In this document: piece after piece, positions 58,153 to 60,000 of the stretch
Position numbering within the stretch: the first letter of the stretch is position 1
Layout: the number at the start of each line of letters is the position of its first letter
Origin: Bolinopsis microptera
Lineage: Eukaryota > Ctenophora > Tentaculata > Lobata > Bolinopsidae
DNA: 60,000 nt
Reading direction: 5' to 3'
Assembly: GCF_026151205.1 (NCBI RefSeq)
Contig: NC_087076.1
Location: forward strand, 19,091,919 to 19,151,918
The notes under the pieces: generated by a model
What the model saw: the letters and a program-made list of their open reading frames with translations, nothing else
Databases searched by the model: none
What the model was told of the DNA's origin: nothing
Made by a program: the position numbers and the translations under genes

Positions 58153-58579
58153 GGTGACAACAGAGTTACCCCAGAGGTCCGCCTGGAGAGTAGAACTAAC
58201 ACTCACTGGCCAGTAAAAACAAAGCAGATACGATGTGCTTGGAATGGCTGCAAAGGTCGCAGCAACTATAAGTGCGAAGTGTGTGATGTTGCACTTTGTG
58301 TGCTTTGTTTTAAGCCTTATCATCAGTTAGAGTAAAAAGCACAAAACCTGACAATTTTAGTAAAATTGATAGTTAACTTGTAAATGGAATTGTGATAGTA
58401 GTTTATAAGTATAGCTGTTCCCACCATAATGATTTATTCAGTGTACCACTTAAATTTTGTATGGTATTGTTTAAATTTTATTCAGCCATTCTGACAAAGG
58501 CTTTTAGTTTTATTAATTGACCCTGAGTTTCTATTTAATTAACTAATGTACCTCCAAAAGTACACTATTCATTAAACCC

Positions 58580-58680
58580 GTACTTTTAAAAGTACATTAT
58601 TTATTAAACCCGTACTTTTAAAAGTACGATACAATTTTCCAAAAAAGTAAGCTCCAACAATGACCTTTTAAAAGTACGGG
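58580..58680. repeat. GTACTTTTAAAAGTAC motif cluster, right of piggyBac gene
   Basis: Three copies of the palindrome (about 58580, 58612 and a partial one at 58662), mirroring the cluster at 53166-53305. 58690-59070 shows AT-rich sequence without a gene. Confidence 0.6.
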
Positions 58681-59069
58681 TCGAAAAAGCTATTAAAAAT
58701 ATAAATTTTTTCAAAATTATTATTGCATCGTCGGAGTTGGTGTCTTAGTGCTTCGGAAACAAAATTTCGTCAAAAATTCGAACGTTTAGAGTTGTTGGTA
58801 TTATCAATTATATGGGTTAAAGGTGGGGGTTAACACTACCTTCCTAATTACCACTTTTTCAGGTAGTTAATTACCTTGTTTGTTAACAATAGTAATTTAA
58901 GAATACTACCATCGAGAAGTTCTAAGGGAGGAGATGCAAGGACCACATGGAAGATTAAAGTGTGAAAAGGCACCCAATCTGATATCAGTAGTGTATGAGG
59001 GATTTTTGGAGCTGTATTTAAGCAAAAATTGAGACACATTTTTTTTAAACGCGTGTAATTATGCAATCA

Positions 59070-59140
59070 CCCGGGTGGCGCAGTTGGTTAATCTGCCGGC
59101 TTTTAAGACGGGGGTTACAAGTTCAAATCCCAGTCAGAGT
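59070..59140 (+). repeat. tRNA-derived SINE-like sequence
   Basis: GGTGGCGCAGTTGGTTAATC matches an RNA polymerase III A box and GTTCAAATCCC a B box, about 33 bp apart. The anticodon and T stems do not pair properly, so it is not a functional tRNA. It looks like the head of a tRNA-derived SINE. No clear tail or target duplication is identified. Confidence 0.45.
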
Positions 59141-59603
59141 CGTTCTAAAATGTGGCTATGTTATTATGGTATACATTTTAACCTAGTTTATCCCAGCAAT
59201 AAATTTTATCTAACCCTACGTTATGTGATACTGATGTATCAACTAATCACTTTCATCACACAGCAGAAGTCGTTCAATGTATTATACTTATAGTGTACAC
59301 GTTCACGTAACAAAGATATTGTTGATGTGGTAACGTAATTAGAGAGCACTTTCATGACATGGTTACTCAATAATATCAAGATTGTATTAACAATATATAG
59401 TCCCAGTACATAAGTTACGATAACAGCTGTGTTACTGTTAGTGCTTGACAGTTACTGACTTAACGAACCAAATAAAACTACAGGTTAATTGTTAAAATGT
59501 GATATTTAAGAAATTCAAATACATGATTATTTATATATGTAAAACATATTACGAGAAATTCTTTTAAATTACAAATATAAATCCGTATGGAATCAAAAGC
59601 TCC

Positions 59604-60000
59604 TTACATCTTGTAAACATCAAATCGAACACAAATTATTCTTGCTACTTTCCAGTTTGTTGATGGCCTGTTTGTTCTTGCATACTGAAAGGCGTCTTCT
59701 TTTTCGATATCAGTTCTAAATTGCTCATAATCTGAAGCATTTTCCAACAGCTTTGGTGTCAGAAATAACATCGTATTGTTTGATGGGTGGAAAAACTTGA
59801 GTTCATCAGTGGACCGATTTTTCAGAATGAAACCAAAAGCGACATTTATTTTGATTTTACGATTGTAGTTTGAAATTACCCGTTCTGCTTTAGATTTAAT
59901 TTCGCTATCTTCGTTTTCAAAAAGAGGGAAATGAAACGTATCACGTATCCGACCATGTTTGAGACTTTCTCTAATTGTTCTCCAGTTTTGTTGATAAACT
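59604..60000 (-). CDS. Unrecognised protein, 3' end only
   Basis: A continuous minus-strand frame enters from the right window edge and ends at TAA 59606-59604, giving 132 visible residues. It includes NWRTIRESLKHGRIRDTFHF, KINVAFGFILKNRSTDELKF and ends RPSTNWKVARIICVRFDVYK. Amino-acid composition is balanced and codons are not repeat-like, so it is probably coding. The 'EDAFQYARTNRPSTNWKV..I..V.FDV' ending resembles a C-terminal motif I have seen in repetitive, mobile-element-associated invertebrate proteins of unknown function. That link is only memory-based. The start lies outside the window. Confidence 0.5.
   Translation of the reverse strand, partial: VYQQNWRTIRESLKHGRIRDTFHFPLFENEDSEIKSKAERVISNYNRKIKINVAFGFILKNRSTDELKFFHPSNNTMLFLTPKLLENASDYEQFRTDIEKEDAFQYARTNRPSTNWKVARIICVRFDVYKM

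Larger units (their letters stand above)
53760..58335 (+). pseudogene. piggyBac transposase gene with Tudor-like and coiled-coil N-terminus, decayed
   Basis: Exon 1 (53760-53825) encodes a basic leader with KRRRRKRSPEK. After a 132-bp intron exon 2 starts at 53958. It encodes KFDVGDLVYKEW..WEPARVLKIY, a Tudor/chromo-barrel-like segment, then a long 13-residue coiled-coil repeat and an acidic linker. The piggyBac catalytic region follows with NTFSIDEQMVPYTG (first Asp), SNVFYDNWFAS (second Asp) and GNVDVFDG (last Asps). A C-terminal cysteine-rich finger reads IRCAWNGCKGRSNYKCEVC. All catalytic aspartates survive, but the gene is dead. It has a MITE at 54093-54769, TAG stops at 55561 and 55639, a frame shift at about 56630 reversed at about 57180, and a second MITE at 57822-58152. 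Removing each MITE plus one target copy leaves the frame unchanged. Confidence 0.85.

Noticed and set aside
59070-59140. Functional tRNA gene
   Set aside because: A and B boxes are present, but the anticodon and T stems do not pair correctly and no normal acceptor stem forms.

Overview
This is animal nuclear DNA. Coding regions are split into short exons with GT...AG introns, AATAAA signals follow several genes, and the families seen (NUP133, PNPLA4-like lipase, C2H2 zinc finger, GT12 glycosyltransferase, PAN/apple secreted proteins) are metazoan. The AT-rich, transposon-rich background and the secreted PAN proteins would suit a cnidarian or another early-branching marine invertebrate, but that placement is inference. 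Nothing bacterial, organellar or CRISPR-like is present.

Layout. 1-4460: transposon debris (half of a Tc1/mariner-type element, two reverse-transcriptase tails, a GC-rich inverted repeat). 4461-6356: six-exon PNPLA4-like patatin phospholipase. 7215-8360: single-exon zinc-finger protein. 9437-29876: 17-exon nucleoporin NUP133. Its 13.3-kb fourth intron holds a broken lectin-like gene, a 3.3-kb foldback element with about 1.37-kb arms, a four-exon secreted PAN protein on the opposite strand, a LINE relic and a 5-kb MULE-like transposon with an 8-bp target duplication. A 78-bp minisatellite after exon 10 repeats the exon end together with splice-site-like sequences.

29877-34766: intergenic repeats, a rearranged copy of the glycosyltransferase gene, a 658-bp Harbinger-type MITE and a 22-bp minisatellite. 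34767-36422: membrane-anchored GT12 (B4GALNT-like) glycosyltransferase with a ricin-like domain. 36767-38819 (minus): SAM-dependent methyltransferase, tail-to-tail with the glycosyltransferase and head-to-head with 39334-40962, a phytanoyl-CoA dioxygenase-like gene carrying an in-frame stop just before its distal iron-binding histidine.

41301-48710: repeats, namely a 1.14-kb tandem duplication, a (CTGT)n tract, a 57-copy 40-bp satellite and MITEs. 49288-50493 (minus): secreted protein with a Pro-Glu-Gln stalk and three PAN domains. 50575-52445: duplicated LINE fragments. 52748-58690: a palindromic TTAA-flanked MITE, then a decayed piggyBac transposase gene with a Tudor/chromo-like N-terminus and a 13-residue coiled-coil repeat, interrupted by two later MITEs that left readable target duplications. 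59604-60000 (minus): the 3' end of an unrecognised ORF that runs off the window.

The host genes do not form one pathway. The GT12/methyltransferase/dioxygenase trio only shares intergenic spaces. The most unusual items are the potential micro-exon array in NUP133, the Tudor-coiled-coil-piggyBac architecture with its shared palindromic motif, the stop codon in the dioxygenase, and the large foldback element.
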